Source: Luteimonas sp. JM171 (GTDB taxonomy: Bacteria; Pseudomonadota; Gammaproteobacteria; Xanthomonadales; Xanthomonadaceae). From it: a stretch of DNA of 64,000 nt. The translations under genes were made by a program, and so were the position numbers. Every line of letters starts with the position of its first letter. The stretch's first letter is position 1. Under the pieces are notes generated by a model that had not been told where the DNA came from, did no database searches, and worked only from the letters and a program-made list of their open reading frames with translations. Where the stretch lies: the NCBI RefSeq assembly GCF_001717465.1, contig NZ_CP017074.1:2446873-2510872 (forward strand), written 5' to 3'. Of the stretch, positions 57,501 to 64,000 are shown one piece after another.

Positions 57501-58706
57501 TTACAGGGCTTCGAAGATCCCGGCGGCGCCCATGCCGGTGCCGATGCACATGGTCACCATGCCGTACTTCTGCTGCCTGCGGCGCAGGCCGTGGAGGAGG
57601 GTGGCGGTGCGCACGGCGCCGGTGGCGCCCAGCGGGTGTCCCAGCGCGATTGCGCCGCCCAGCGGATTCACCTTGTCCGGATCCAGCTCCGAGTCGCGGA
57701 TCACCGCCAGCGCCTGCGCGGCAAAGGCCTCGTTGAGCTCGATCCAGTCCAGCTGGTCCTTTGAAAGCCCGGCCTGCTTGAGCGCCTTGGGAATCGCCGC
57801 GATCGGCCCGATGCCCATCACCTCCGGACGCACGCCGGCCACGGAGAAGCTCACGAACCTGGCCAGCGGCGTCAGCCCGTAGTCCTTGATCGCCTGCTCG
57901 GAAGCCAGCAGCACCGCGCCGGCGCCATCGCTCATCTGCGACGAGTTGCCGGCCGTCACCGTGCCGCCGAACTGGCCGTTGCGGAACACCGGGCGCAGCC
58001 TGGCCAGGCCTTCCGCCGAAGTATCCGGCCGCGGGCCCTCGTCGGTATCCACCATGCGCTTCTGCATCCGGATCACGTTCCCGTCCAGGTCCGGCTGGTG
58101 GGAGACGATCTCGTACGGGCTGATCTCCTCCCTGAACTCGCCGGCCCCGATCGCCTTCAGCGCCTTCTGGTGCGAAGCCAGCGCGAACGCGTCCTGGTCG
58201 TCGCGGGACACCTTCCATTCCTCGGCCACCTTCTCGGCGGTGATGCCCATGCCGTAGGCGATCGCCACGTTGTCATCCTTGAACACGCTGGGCGAGAGCG
58301 CGATCTTGTTGCCCATCATCGGCACCATGCTCATGCTCTCGGTGCCGCCGGCGAGCACGAGGTCGGCCGTGCCCAGGCGGATCTGGTCGGCGGCCAGCGC
58401 CACCGCCTGCAAGCCCGACGAACAGAAGCGGTTGATGGTCTGCGCGGCAACCGTATCGGGCAGCCCCGCCAACAGCACGCCGATGCGCGCCACGTTCATT
58501 CCCTGCTCGGCCTCGGGCATCGCGCAGCCGATCACCGCGTCCTCGATGCGGTTCACATCGATGCCCGGCGCCTGGGCGATCACGGACTTGAGCACATGCG
58601 CGAGCATGTCGTCGGGGCGGGTGTTGCGGAACATGCCGCGCGGCGCCTTGCCCACCGGGGTGCGGGTGGCGGCGACGATGTAGGCGTCCTGGATCTGCTT
58701 GGTCAT
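57501..58706 (-). CDS. fadA: Acetyl-CoA C-acyltransferase (thiolase) of beta-oxidation
   Basis: This 401-residue thiolase cleaves 3-ketoacyl-CoA in the last beta-oxidation step. The nucleophilic Cys is in NRFCSSGLQAVALAA (about residue 88), His in GGAIALGHPLGATG, and the second Cys in MVTMCIGTGMGAAG. Start ATG 58706 has GAGGA 8 nt upstream and gives MTKQIQDAYIVAATRTPVGK. An in-frame ATG at 58721 overlaps the upstream stop. It is the downstream partner of the multifunctional enzyme gene. The fadA symbol is by function; the strict orthologue class was not tested. Confidence 0.92.
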   Translation of the reverse strand: MTKQIQDAYIVAATRTPVGKAPRGMFRNTRPDDMLAHVLKSVIAQAPGIDVNRIEDAVIGCAMPEAEQGMNVARIGVLLAGLPDTVAAQTINRFCSSGLQAVALAADQIRLGTADLVLAGGTESMSMVPMMGNKIALSPSVFKDDNVAIAYGMGITAEKVAEEWKVSRDDQDAFALASHQKALKAIGAGEFREEISPYEIVSHQPDLDGNVIRMQKRMVDTDEGPRPDTSAEGLARLRPVFRNGQFGGTVTAGNSSQMSDGAGAVLLASEQAIKDYGLTPLARFVSFSVAGVRPEVMGIGPIAAIPKALKQAGLSKDQLDWIELNEAFAAQALAVIRDSELDPDKVNPLGGAIALGHPLGATGAVRTATLLHGLRRRQQKYGMVTMCIGTGMGAAGIFEAL

Positions 58707-58720
58707 GGTCGTGTTCCTCA

Positions 58721-61093
58721 TCAGTTCCTGAGCGGCTTGCCGGTCTTGAGCATGTGCGCGATGCGCTCCTGGGTCTTCGGCATCTGCGCCAGCGCCACGA
58801 AATGCTCGCGCTCCAGGCGCAGCAGCCAGTCCTCGTCCACCTTCGCGCCGCGGTCGACCTCGCCGCCGCACAAGGCATCGGCGATGCGCTCGGCGATCTC
58901 GTTGTCGTGCGGGCTGATGAAGCGGCCCTCCAGCATGTTCACCAGCATCATTTTCAGCGTGGCGATGCCGACGTCGCCGGCCACCTCGACGGCCCGCTCT
59001 GGCAGGGGCGGACGATAGCCGGCCTCCGCCATCGCCAGCGCCTGCTGGCGCGCCACGTGCAGCAGCTCGTGGGCATGGAAGACCACCACGTCATCGGGCC
59101 GCAACAGCCCCAGCGACTTGGCCTCCATGGCCGAAGTCGACACCTTCGCCATCGCCACGGTCTCGAAGCCGCGCTTGAGTCCAGCCAGCACGTCGCCGCC
59201 CGGGCCGGCGGCGCGCGCCGCACGCACCGCCAGTTCCTTGAGCCCGCCACCGGCCGGCAGCAGGCCCACGCCGGCCTCCACCAGGCCGATATAGCTCTCG
59301 AGATGGGCCACGGTGCGCGCCGCATGCATCTGGAACTCGCAGCCGCCGCCCAGTGCCATGCCCCGCACCGCGGCCACCACCGGCACCAGCGCGTACTTGA
59401 TGCGCTGGCTGGTGCGCTGGAAGTTGGCCACCATGGACTCGAACGCATCAACCTTGCCGTCCTGCAGCAGGCCCAGCGCGCCGGCCAGGTCGGCCCCGGC
59501 GGAGAACGGCTCCTTCGGTTGCCAGATCACCACCGCGCGCAGGTCGCGCTCGGCGATGCCGATGGCCTCCTGGATTCCGTCCAGCACCTGGTCGCTGACC
59601 GTGTGCATCTTGGTCTTGAAGCTGATCACGCCCACGCCGTCGCCATCGGTCCACAGGCGCACGCCGTCGTTCTCGAACAGGGTCTGTCCGGGGTCGAAGC
59701 GTTCCCCGAGCATCGGATCGGGGAAGCGCTGGCGCTCGTAGACGGGCAGGGTGGAGCGGGGCACCTGCCTGCCGGCCGACGGGCTGAAACTGCCCTCGGC
59801 GGTGTGCACCCCGTCGCGCCCATCCAGCACCCATTGCGGGAGCGGAGCATCGCTCATGGCCTTGCCGGCCTTGATGTCCTCGTCGATCCAGCGCGCCACC
59901 TGCTGCCAGCCGGCGGCCTGCCAGGTTTCGAACGGCCCCAGCGACCAGCCGTAACCCCAGCGGATCGCCAGGTCCACGTCGCGGGCGGTGTCGGCGATGT
60001 CCGCAAGGTGGTAGGCGCTGTAGTGGAACAGGTCGCGGAACACCGCCCACAGGAACCTGGCCTGCGGATGGTCGCTGGCGCGCAGCTTCGCAAACTTCTC
60101 CGCCGGGTCCTTCGTCTTGAGGATCTCCACCACCTCGTCGGCGGCCTTGCGGTCGGCGGGGCGGTAGTCCTGCTTCTGCAGGTCCAGGACCATGATGTCC
60201 TTGCCGACCTTGCGGAACACGCCGGCGCCGGTCTTCTGGCCCAGCGCGCCCTTGTCGATCAGCCCCGCCAGCCAAGCCGGCGACTTGAAGTAGCGGTGCC
60301 AGGGGTCATCGGGCAGCGTGTCGGCCATGGTCCTGATGACATGAGCCATGGTGTCTAACCCGACCACGTCGGAGGTGCGGTAGGTGGCGGACTTGGGCCG
60401 GCCGATCAGCGGCCCGGTGATCGCATCCACCTCGTCGAAGCCCAGGCCCGACTGCTCCGTGTGGTGCGCCGTGGCCAGGATCGAGAACACCCCGATCCGG
60501 TTGCCGATGAAGTTGGGGGTGTCCCGTGCATAGACCACGCCCTTGCCCAGGTGCGTGGTAAGGAACGACTCCAGCCCCTCCAGCACCGCCGTGTCGGTGC
60601 CCTGGGCCGGGATCAGCTCCGCCAGGTGCATGTAGCGCGGCGGGTTGAAAAAGTGCACGCCACAGAAGCGGATTCTCAAATCCTCCGGAAGAACGTCTGC
60701 CAACTTGTTGATTCCCAAGCCAGAAGTATTGGAGGCAAATACCGCGTGGGAGGCGATGTGCGGCGCCACCTTGCGGTACAGGTCCTGCTTCCAGTCCATC
60801 CGTTCGGCGATCGCCTCGATCACCAGGTCGCACCCGCCCAGCAACTCAAGGCCGGTGTCGTAGTTGGCAGGAACGATGCGCGAAGCCAGGGCCTTGTCGG
60901 CCAGCGGGGCAGGCTTGAGCTTGCCCAGGTTGGCGATGGCCTTGCGCACCACGCCGTTCGGGTCGCCTTCCTTCGCGGACAGGTCGAACAGCACCGTGTC
61001 CACGCCGGCATTGACCAGGTGCGCTGCAATCTGCGCACCCATCACACCGGCGCCCAGGACGGCGGCACGGCGTACAAGCAGCTTCTCTGTCAT
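58721..61093 (-). CDS. Bifunctional 3-hydroxyacyl-CoA dehydrogenase/enoyl-CoA hydratase
   Basis: This 790-residue beta-oxidation enzyme has its dehydrogenase half first (about 1-400: AAVLGAGVMGAQIAAHLVNAGV for NAD, GVHFFNPPRYMHLAELI for the catalytic His) and its hydratase half last (about 480-690: FSAGADLAG, AAVRGMALGGGCEFQMHA). This order is opposite to E. coli FadB and matches the FadN-like class. The stop overlaps a start of the thiolase region, and the TetR regulator lies 28 nt upstream on the same strand, so the three form one operon. Confidence 0.93.
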   Translation of the reverse strand: MTEKLLVRRAAVLGAGVMGAQIAAHLVNAGVDTVLFDLSAKEGDPNGVVRKAIANLGKLKPAPLADKALASRIVPANYDTGLELLGGCDLVIEAIAERMDWKQDLYRKVAPHIASHAVFASNTSGLGINKLADVLPEDLRIRFCGVHFFNPPRYMHLAELIPAQGTDTAVLEGLESFLTTHLGKGVVYARDTPNFIGNRIGVFSILATAHHTEQSGLGFDEVDAITGPLIGRPKSATYRTSDVVGLDTMAHVIRTMADTLPDDPWHRYFKSPAWLAGLIDKGALGQKTGAGVFRKVGKDIMVLDLQKQDYRPADRKAADEVVEILKTKDPAEKFAKLRASDHPQARFLWAVFRDLFHYSAYHLADIADTARDVDLAIRWGYGWSLGPFETWQAAGWQQVARWIDEDIKAGKAMSDAPLPQWVLDGRDGVHTAEGSFSPSAGRQVPRSTLPVYERQRFPDPMLGERFDPGQTLFENDGVRLWTDGDGVGVISFKTKMHTVSDQVLDGIQEAIGIAERDLRAVVIWQPKEPFSAGADLAGALGLLQDGKVDAFESMVANFQRTSQRIKYALVPVVAAVRGMALGGGCEFQMHAARTVAHLESYIGLVEAGVGLLPAGGGLKELAVRAARAAGPGGDVLAGLKRGFETVAMAKVSTSAMEAKSLGLLRPDDVVVFHAHELLHVARQQALAMAEAGYRPPLPERAVEVAGDVGIATLKMMLVNMLEGRFISPHDNEIAERIADALCGGEVDRGAKVDEDWLLRLEREHFVALAQMPKTQERIAHMLKTGKPLRN

Positions 61094-61121
61094 TTGCGCA
61101 ACTCCATGAAAATAAGAAGGT

Positions 61122-61739
61122 TCAGCTCTTGAAACCCGCCGCGGCGAAGCGGATCAGCTCGCTGGCGGCGCGCCGCCGGTGCTCCAATTCGCCCACGCCC
61201 GCGGGCCGCTTGATCAGGCCGAAGTCGGCCATGGCATAGGTCAGCGCGCCGCCGAGGAAATCCAGCCGCCAGTACAGCTCTTCCTTGCTCAGTTGCGGCA
61301 GGCATTCGGCGAGTGCGCGGGCAAACTCGCGCTGCACGTGGCCGTAGCGCTCGGAAAGGAACGCGCGCAGCCCGTCGTTTTTTTCCGCGTAGGCCCGGGC
61401 AATCACCCGGATGAAGGCACCGCCGCCGCTGCGGTCCCCTGCCAGCGCCAAGGCCGGTTCGACGAATGCGGCCAGGATCGGCTCCAGCTCCCCGGGCTTG
61501 TCGGCGCGCGCCTGCCGCAGCATGTCCAGCCGCTGCGCGCTCATCTCATCCATGCGACGCCGAAACACCTCGTTGACGAGGTTTTCCTTGCTGCCGAAGT
61601 GGTAGTTGACCGCCGCGATGTTGACGTCGGCGCGCGAGGTCACCTGGCGCAGCGAAGTGCCGCCGAAGCCCTGCAGGGCGAACAGCTCCTCGGCCGCGCC
61701 GAGGATGCGTTCCTTGGTGGAAAACCGTGTGGAGGACAT
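61122..61739 (-). CDS. TetR-family repressor of fatty-acid oxidation, PsrA-like
   Basis: This 205-residue regulator has an N-terminal TetR helix-turn-helix (about 8-55: ILGAAEELFALQGFGGTSLRQVTSRADVNIAAVNYHFGSKENL) and an all-helical ligand domain. The HTH resembles PsrA of Pseudomonas, which senses long-chain acyl ligands and represses beta-oxidation genes. Supporting this, a perfect PsrA-type site (CAAAC-GATC-GTTTG) sits on its own promoter 32 nt before the start. It leads the operon with the FadN-like enzyme and thiolase. Confidence 0.88.
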   Translation of the reverse strand: MSSTRFSTKERILGAAEELFALQGFGGTSLRQVTSRADVNIAAVNYHFGSKENLVNEVFRRRMDEMSAQRLDMLRQARADKPGELEPILAAFVEPALALAGDRSGGGAFIRVIARAYAEKNDGLRAFLSERYGHVQREFARALAECLPQLSKEELYWRLDFLGGALTYAMADFGLIKRPAGVGELEHRRRAASELIRFAAAGFKS

Positions 61740-61770
61740 GAGCCGGGGACTGCCTGCGCGCCTGGAGGTT

Positions 61771-61784
61771 CAAACGATCGTTTG
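61771..61784. promoter_or_regulatory. PsrA-type operator CAAACGATCGTTTG
   Basis: This perfect 14-bp palindrome fits the published PsrA pattern (G/C)AAAC-N2-4-GTTT(G/C). It begins 1 nt after the -10 hexamer of the repressor promoter and covers the expected transcription start, so bound repressor should block the whole beta-oxidation operon. Confidence 0.75.
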
Positions 61785-61785
61785 G

Positions 61786-61815
61786 ATGCTACGGGGGATC
61801 GGCGGCAGCGGTCAA
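61786..61815 (-). promoter_or_regulatory. Promoter of the beta-oxidation operon
   Basis: On the minus strand TTGACC (61815-61810) and TAGCAT (61791-61786) are 18 nt apart. The operator lies directly downstream, giving a start near 61779. Confidence 0.7.
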
Positions 61816-61821
61816 ACGGCG

Positions 61822-61851
61822 CTGTCGCCAGGCGCCGGACTGCTGTAGAAT
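61822..61851 (+). promoter_or_regulatory. Promoter of the ndk leader
   Basis: TAGAAT (61846-61851) with a CTGTCG -35-like hexamer 18 nt upstream (61822-61827) faces right. It is back to back with the repressor promoter, whose -35 is only 6 nt away. Transcription from about 61858 would run into the terminator at 61872-61897. Confidence 0.5.
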
Positions 61852-61871
61852 TATCCCCAGCCAAGCCGGCT

Positions 61872-61897
61872 AAACCCGCGTCCCGCCGCGGGTTTTT
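61872..61897 (+). terminator. Intrinsic terminator within the ndk leader
   Basis: The stem AAACCCGCG / CGCGGGTTT with loop TCCCGC is followed by more T residues. No plus-strand gene lies upstream except the short leader, so it looks like an attenuator of ndk. Alternatively it blocks readthrough toward ndk, or serves mainly on the minus strand. Confidence 0.65.
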
Positions 61898-61949
61898 GAA
61901 TTGAGTTCAGGGCGCCAGGCCGATGGCGCCCCCTATCGGAGACCACCCC

Positions 61950-62375
61950 ATGGCGCTGGAGCGCACCCTGTCCATCATCAAGCCCGATGCCGTCGCCAAG
62001 AACGTCATCGGCGAGATCTACTCGCGTTTTGAGAAGGCCGGCCTGAAGATCGCCGCCGCCAAGATGAAGCACCTCACCCGTGAAGAGGCCGAAGGCTTCT
62101 ACGCCGTACACCGCGAGCGCCCGTTCTTCGGCGCGCTGGTGGAGTTCATGATCAGCGGCCCGGTGATGATCCAGGTGCTGGAAGGCGAGAACGCCATCGC
62201 AAAGAACCGCGAGCTGATGGGTGCCACCAACCCGAAGGAAGCAGCGCCCGGCACCATCCGCGCCGACTTCGCCGATTCCATCGACGCCAACGCCGTGCAC
62301 GGCTCGGACGCGCCGGAAACGGCCGCCCAGGAGATCAAGTACTTCTTCGGCGAGTCCGACGTTTACGCCCGCTGA
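61950..62375 (+). CDS. ndk: Nucleoside diphosphate kinase
   Basis: NDK, 141 residues, balances nucleoside triphosphates by a phospho-histidine mechanism. [15 protein letters not shown] opens the protein, and [20 protein letters not shown] contains the catalytic His. Start ATG 61950 gives the family N-terminus MALERTLS. A leader terminator lies 53 nt upstream. ndk-rlmN-pilF is a conserved order in Xanthomonadaceae and pseudomonads. Confidence 0.97.
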   Translation: MALERTLSIIKPDAVAKNVIGEIYSRFEKAGLKIAAAKMKHLTREEAEGFYAVHRERPFFGALVEFMISGPVMIQVLEGENAIAKNRELMGATNPKEAAPGTIRADFADSIDANAVHGSDAPETAAQEIKYFFGESDVYAR

Positions 62376-62402
62376 GCACCCCCGGCCACGGACCCCAGGT
62401 CC

Positions 62403-63575
62403 GTGGCCCGCCTGTCCCGACCCCGAGCACCCGTGACCGAAGCCGCTGCCAAGCAGAACCTCCTTGACCTGGACCGCGAGGCCCTGGAGCGCTTCTTCGT
62501 GGAAGAGCTTGGGGAAAAGCGCTTCCGCGCGCACCAGGTGATGAAGTGGATCCACCACCACCACGTCACCGACTTCGAGCAGATGACGGACCTGGGCAAG
62601 GCTCTGCGCGCCAAGCTGCACGGGCGCGCCGAGGTGGTGGTGCCGAAGATCCAGTTCGAAAAGCCCTCCGCCGACGGCACCCACAAGTGGCTGCTGGCGA
62701 TGGACGGCAAGAACGCGGTCGAGGCGGTCTACATCCCCGACAAGGGTCGCGGCACCCTGTGCGTGTCCTCGCAGGTGGGCTGCGCCCTCAACTGCACCTT
62801 CTGCTCCACCGGCACCCAGGGCTTCAACCGCAACCTGTCCACCGCCGAGATCATCGGCCAGGTATGGGTGGCGGCCAAACACCTGGGCAACGTGCCCCAC
62901 AAGCAGCGCAGGCTCACCAACGTGGTGATGATGGGCATGGGCGAGCCGCTCATGAACTTCGACAACGTGGTGCGCGCGATGAGCATCATGCGCGACGACC
63001 TCGGCTATGGCCTGGCCAACAAGCGCGTGACCCTGTCCACGGCCGGCCTCGTGCCGATGATCGACCGCCTGGGGCAGGAGAGCGATGTCTCGCTGGCGGT
63101 CTCGCTGCACGCGCCCAACGACGAGCTGCGCACGCAGCTGGTTCCGCTGAACAAGAAGTACCCCATCGCCGAGCTCATGGAGGCCTGCGTGCGCTACGCC
63201 CAGCGCCGCAAGGGCGAGTCGGTGACCTTCGAATATACCCTGATGAAGGGCGTGAACGACCAGCCCGAGCACGCCCGCGAGCTGATCCAGCTGATGCACC
63301 AGTTCGACAACCGGCTGCAGATGAAGGACGCCGCCAAGGTCAACCTCATTCCGTTCAACCCGTTCCCGGGCACGCTTTACCAGCGCCCGGACGATACGTC
63401 GGTGCGGCGCTTCCAGAAGCTGCTCAACGAAGCCGGGCGCATCGCCCCGGTACGGCGTCCGCGCGGGGACGACATCGACGCCGCCTGCGGGCAGCTCAAG
63501 GGCCAGGTCATGGACCGCACCCGCCGCCAGGCCGAGTTCCGCAAGCGGCTGGAGGAGTTGGATGCGCGCGCGTGA
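62403..63575 (+). CDS. rlmN: Dual-specificity 23S rRNA/tRNA adenine-C2 methyltransferase RlmN
   Basis: This 390-residue radical-SAM enzyme methylates A2503 of 23S rRNA and A37 of certain tRNAs. The cluster motif [12 protein letters not shown] (CxxxCxxC), the SAM-binding [12 protein letters not shown] and the acceptor Cys near [13 protein letters not shown] are all visible. The start is uncertain: GTG 62403 gives the usual 17 residues before [12 protein letters not shown], while GTG 62433 would be ten residues shorter. It follows ndk by 27 nt and overlaps pilF. Confidence 0.96.
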   Translation: MARLSRPRAPVTEAAAKQNLLDLDREALERFFVEELGEKRFRAHQVMKWIHHHHVTDFEQMTDLGKALRAKLHGRAEVVVPKIQFEKPSADGTHKWLLAMDGKNAVEAVYIPDKGRGTLCVSSQVGCALNCTFCSTGTQGFNRNLSTAEIIGQVWVAAKHLGNVPHKQRRLTNVVMMGMGEPLMNFDNVVRAMSIMRDDLGYGLANKRVTLSTAGLVPMIDRLGQESDVSLAVSLHAPNDELRTQLVPLNKKYPIAELMEACVRYAQRRKGESVTFEYTLMKGVNDQPEHARELIQLMHQFDNRLQMKDAAKVNLIPFNPFPGTLYQRPDDTSVRRFQKLLNEAGRIAPVRRPRGDDIDAACGQLKGQVMDRTRRQAEFRKRLEELDARA

Positions 63576-64000
63576 TGCGCTGTTGATGGCAGTTGTCCTG
63601 GCCTTCACGGCCACCGCGTGCTCGCGCCTCTCCTTCGTCAAGCCCAGCGCCGAACGCGGCCGGTACCACCAGGTCGCACCCGATTACACCTATTCCGATA
63701 CGCGCGAGAGCCGCACGCGCGCGCAGGTGCGCGCCCACGTGGCGGAGTCCGGGCGTGCATTGGACGCGGGCGAGCTGGAACAGGCCCTGCGCGAAGCGCA
63801 GGCCGCCGTGAAGCTGGACGACACCGCCGCCGACGCGCTGGGCATGCTGGCCCTGGTGCAGATGGTGCGGGGCGAGTCCGCCGAGGCCGGCCGCCATTAC
63901 GCCGCCGCGGCCCGCCACGCACCCAACGATGGGGCAGTGCAGAACAACTACGGGGCCTGGCTGTGCCGGGAGGGGCGGGCCGCCGAATCGATGGAGTATT
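63562..64000 (+). CDS. pilF: Type IV pilus biogenesis TPR lipoprotein PilF/PilW (cut by the right edge)
   Basis: The frame opens at ATG 63562, inside the end of rlmN (14-nt overlap), behind GGAGGAG. It runs off the window after about 146 residues. A signal peptide ends in a lipobox-like TATAC (Cys20), and then TPR helices begin ([54 protein letters not shown]). The NNYGAWLC segment is typical of PilF/PilW, the lipoprotein that places PilQ secretin in the outer membrane. The gene order ndk-rlmN-pilF supports the call. Confidence 0.88.
   Translation, partial: MRARDALLMAVVLAFTATACSRLSFVKPSAERGRYHQVAPDYTYSDTRESRTRAQVRAHVAESGRALDAGELEQALREAQAAVKLDDTAADALGMLALVQMVRGESAEAGRHYAAAARHAPNDGAVQNNYGAWLCREGRAAESMEY

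Overview
The window is high-GC gammaproteobacterial chromosome. Gene order (rimP-nusA-infB-rbfA-truB-rpsO-pnp; cmk-rpsA-ihfB-lapB; ndk-rlmN-pilF), the length and sequence of the housekeeping proteins, and a Xanthomonas-type 'transmembrane repetitive protein' point to Xanthomonadaceae, probably near Lysobacter/Luteimonas. This is inference from recognised families; no database search was run.

Layout. 1-3245: right end of a prophage or phage-tail island (C-terminal part of a tail protein, small membrane protein, lipoprotein-type lysozyme, nested spanin pair, DUF2188 protein). 3246-3701: a non-coding boundary holding a promoter and a strong terminator just before rimP, read as an attenuator leader. 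3702-12972: the translation/RNA-decay block rimP to pnp, interrupted only by one antisense secreted-protein gene. 13061-18837: a small basic-protein gene with its own signals, a lipoprotein, a GntP permease facing a TonB-dependent receptor, and an Mrr-like membrane protein. 18951-22332: two PHA-granule proteins, an FHA-fold protein and the MsrPQ methionine sulfoxide reductase. 22448-28587: serC-aroA, two TonB-domain proteins, serS and a LysR regulator, followed by tRNA-Ser(UGA). 28838-35166: a GacA-type regulator, rne facing rluC across a long leader, phhB and nfuA. 35183-37637: the repetitive membrane protein and two small cytochromes c. 37856-45551: an adaptor and two RND pumps in one overlapping operon. 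45536-49342: TraB-family protein, aguB, aguA, a small secreted protein and L36. 49457-57449: cmk-rpsA-ihfB-lapB running into three surface-polysaccharide genes (undecaprenyl-phosphate sugar transferase, CapD-type dehydratase, galU). 57501-61739: a fatty-acid beta-oxidation operon under a PsrA-like repressor with a perfect operator on its promoter. 61950-64000: ndk, rlmN and the start of pilF.

Most of the window is core genome. The items most worth a second look are the tandem RND pair in which the second pump has lost the Asp/Lys proton-relay residues, the lipoprotein endolysin in the prophage lysis cassette, the PsrA-like operator, the 52-residue basic protein with complete expression signals, and the leader terminators before rimP, pnp and ndk.
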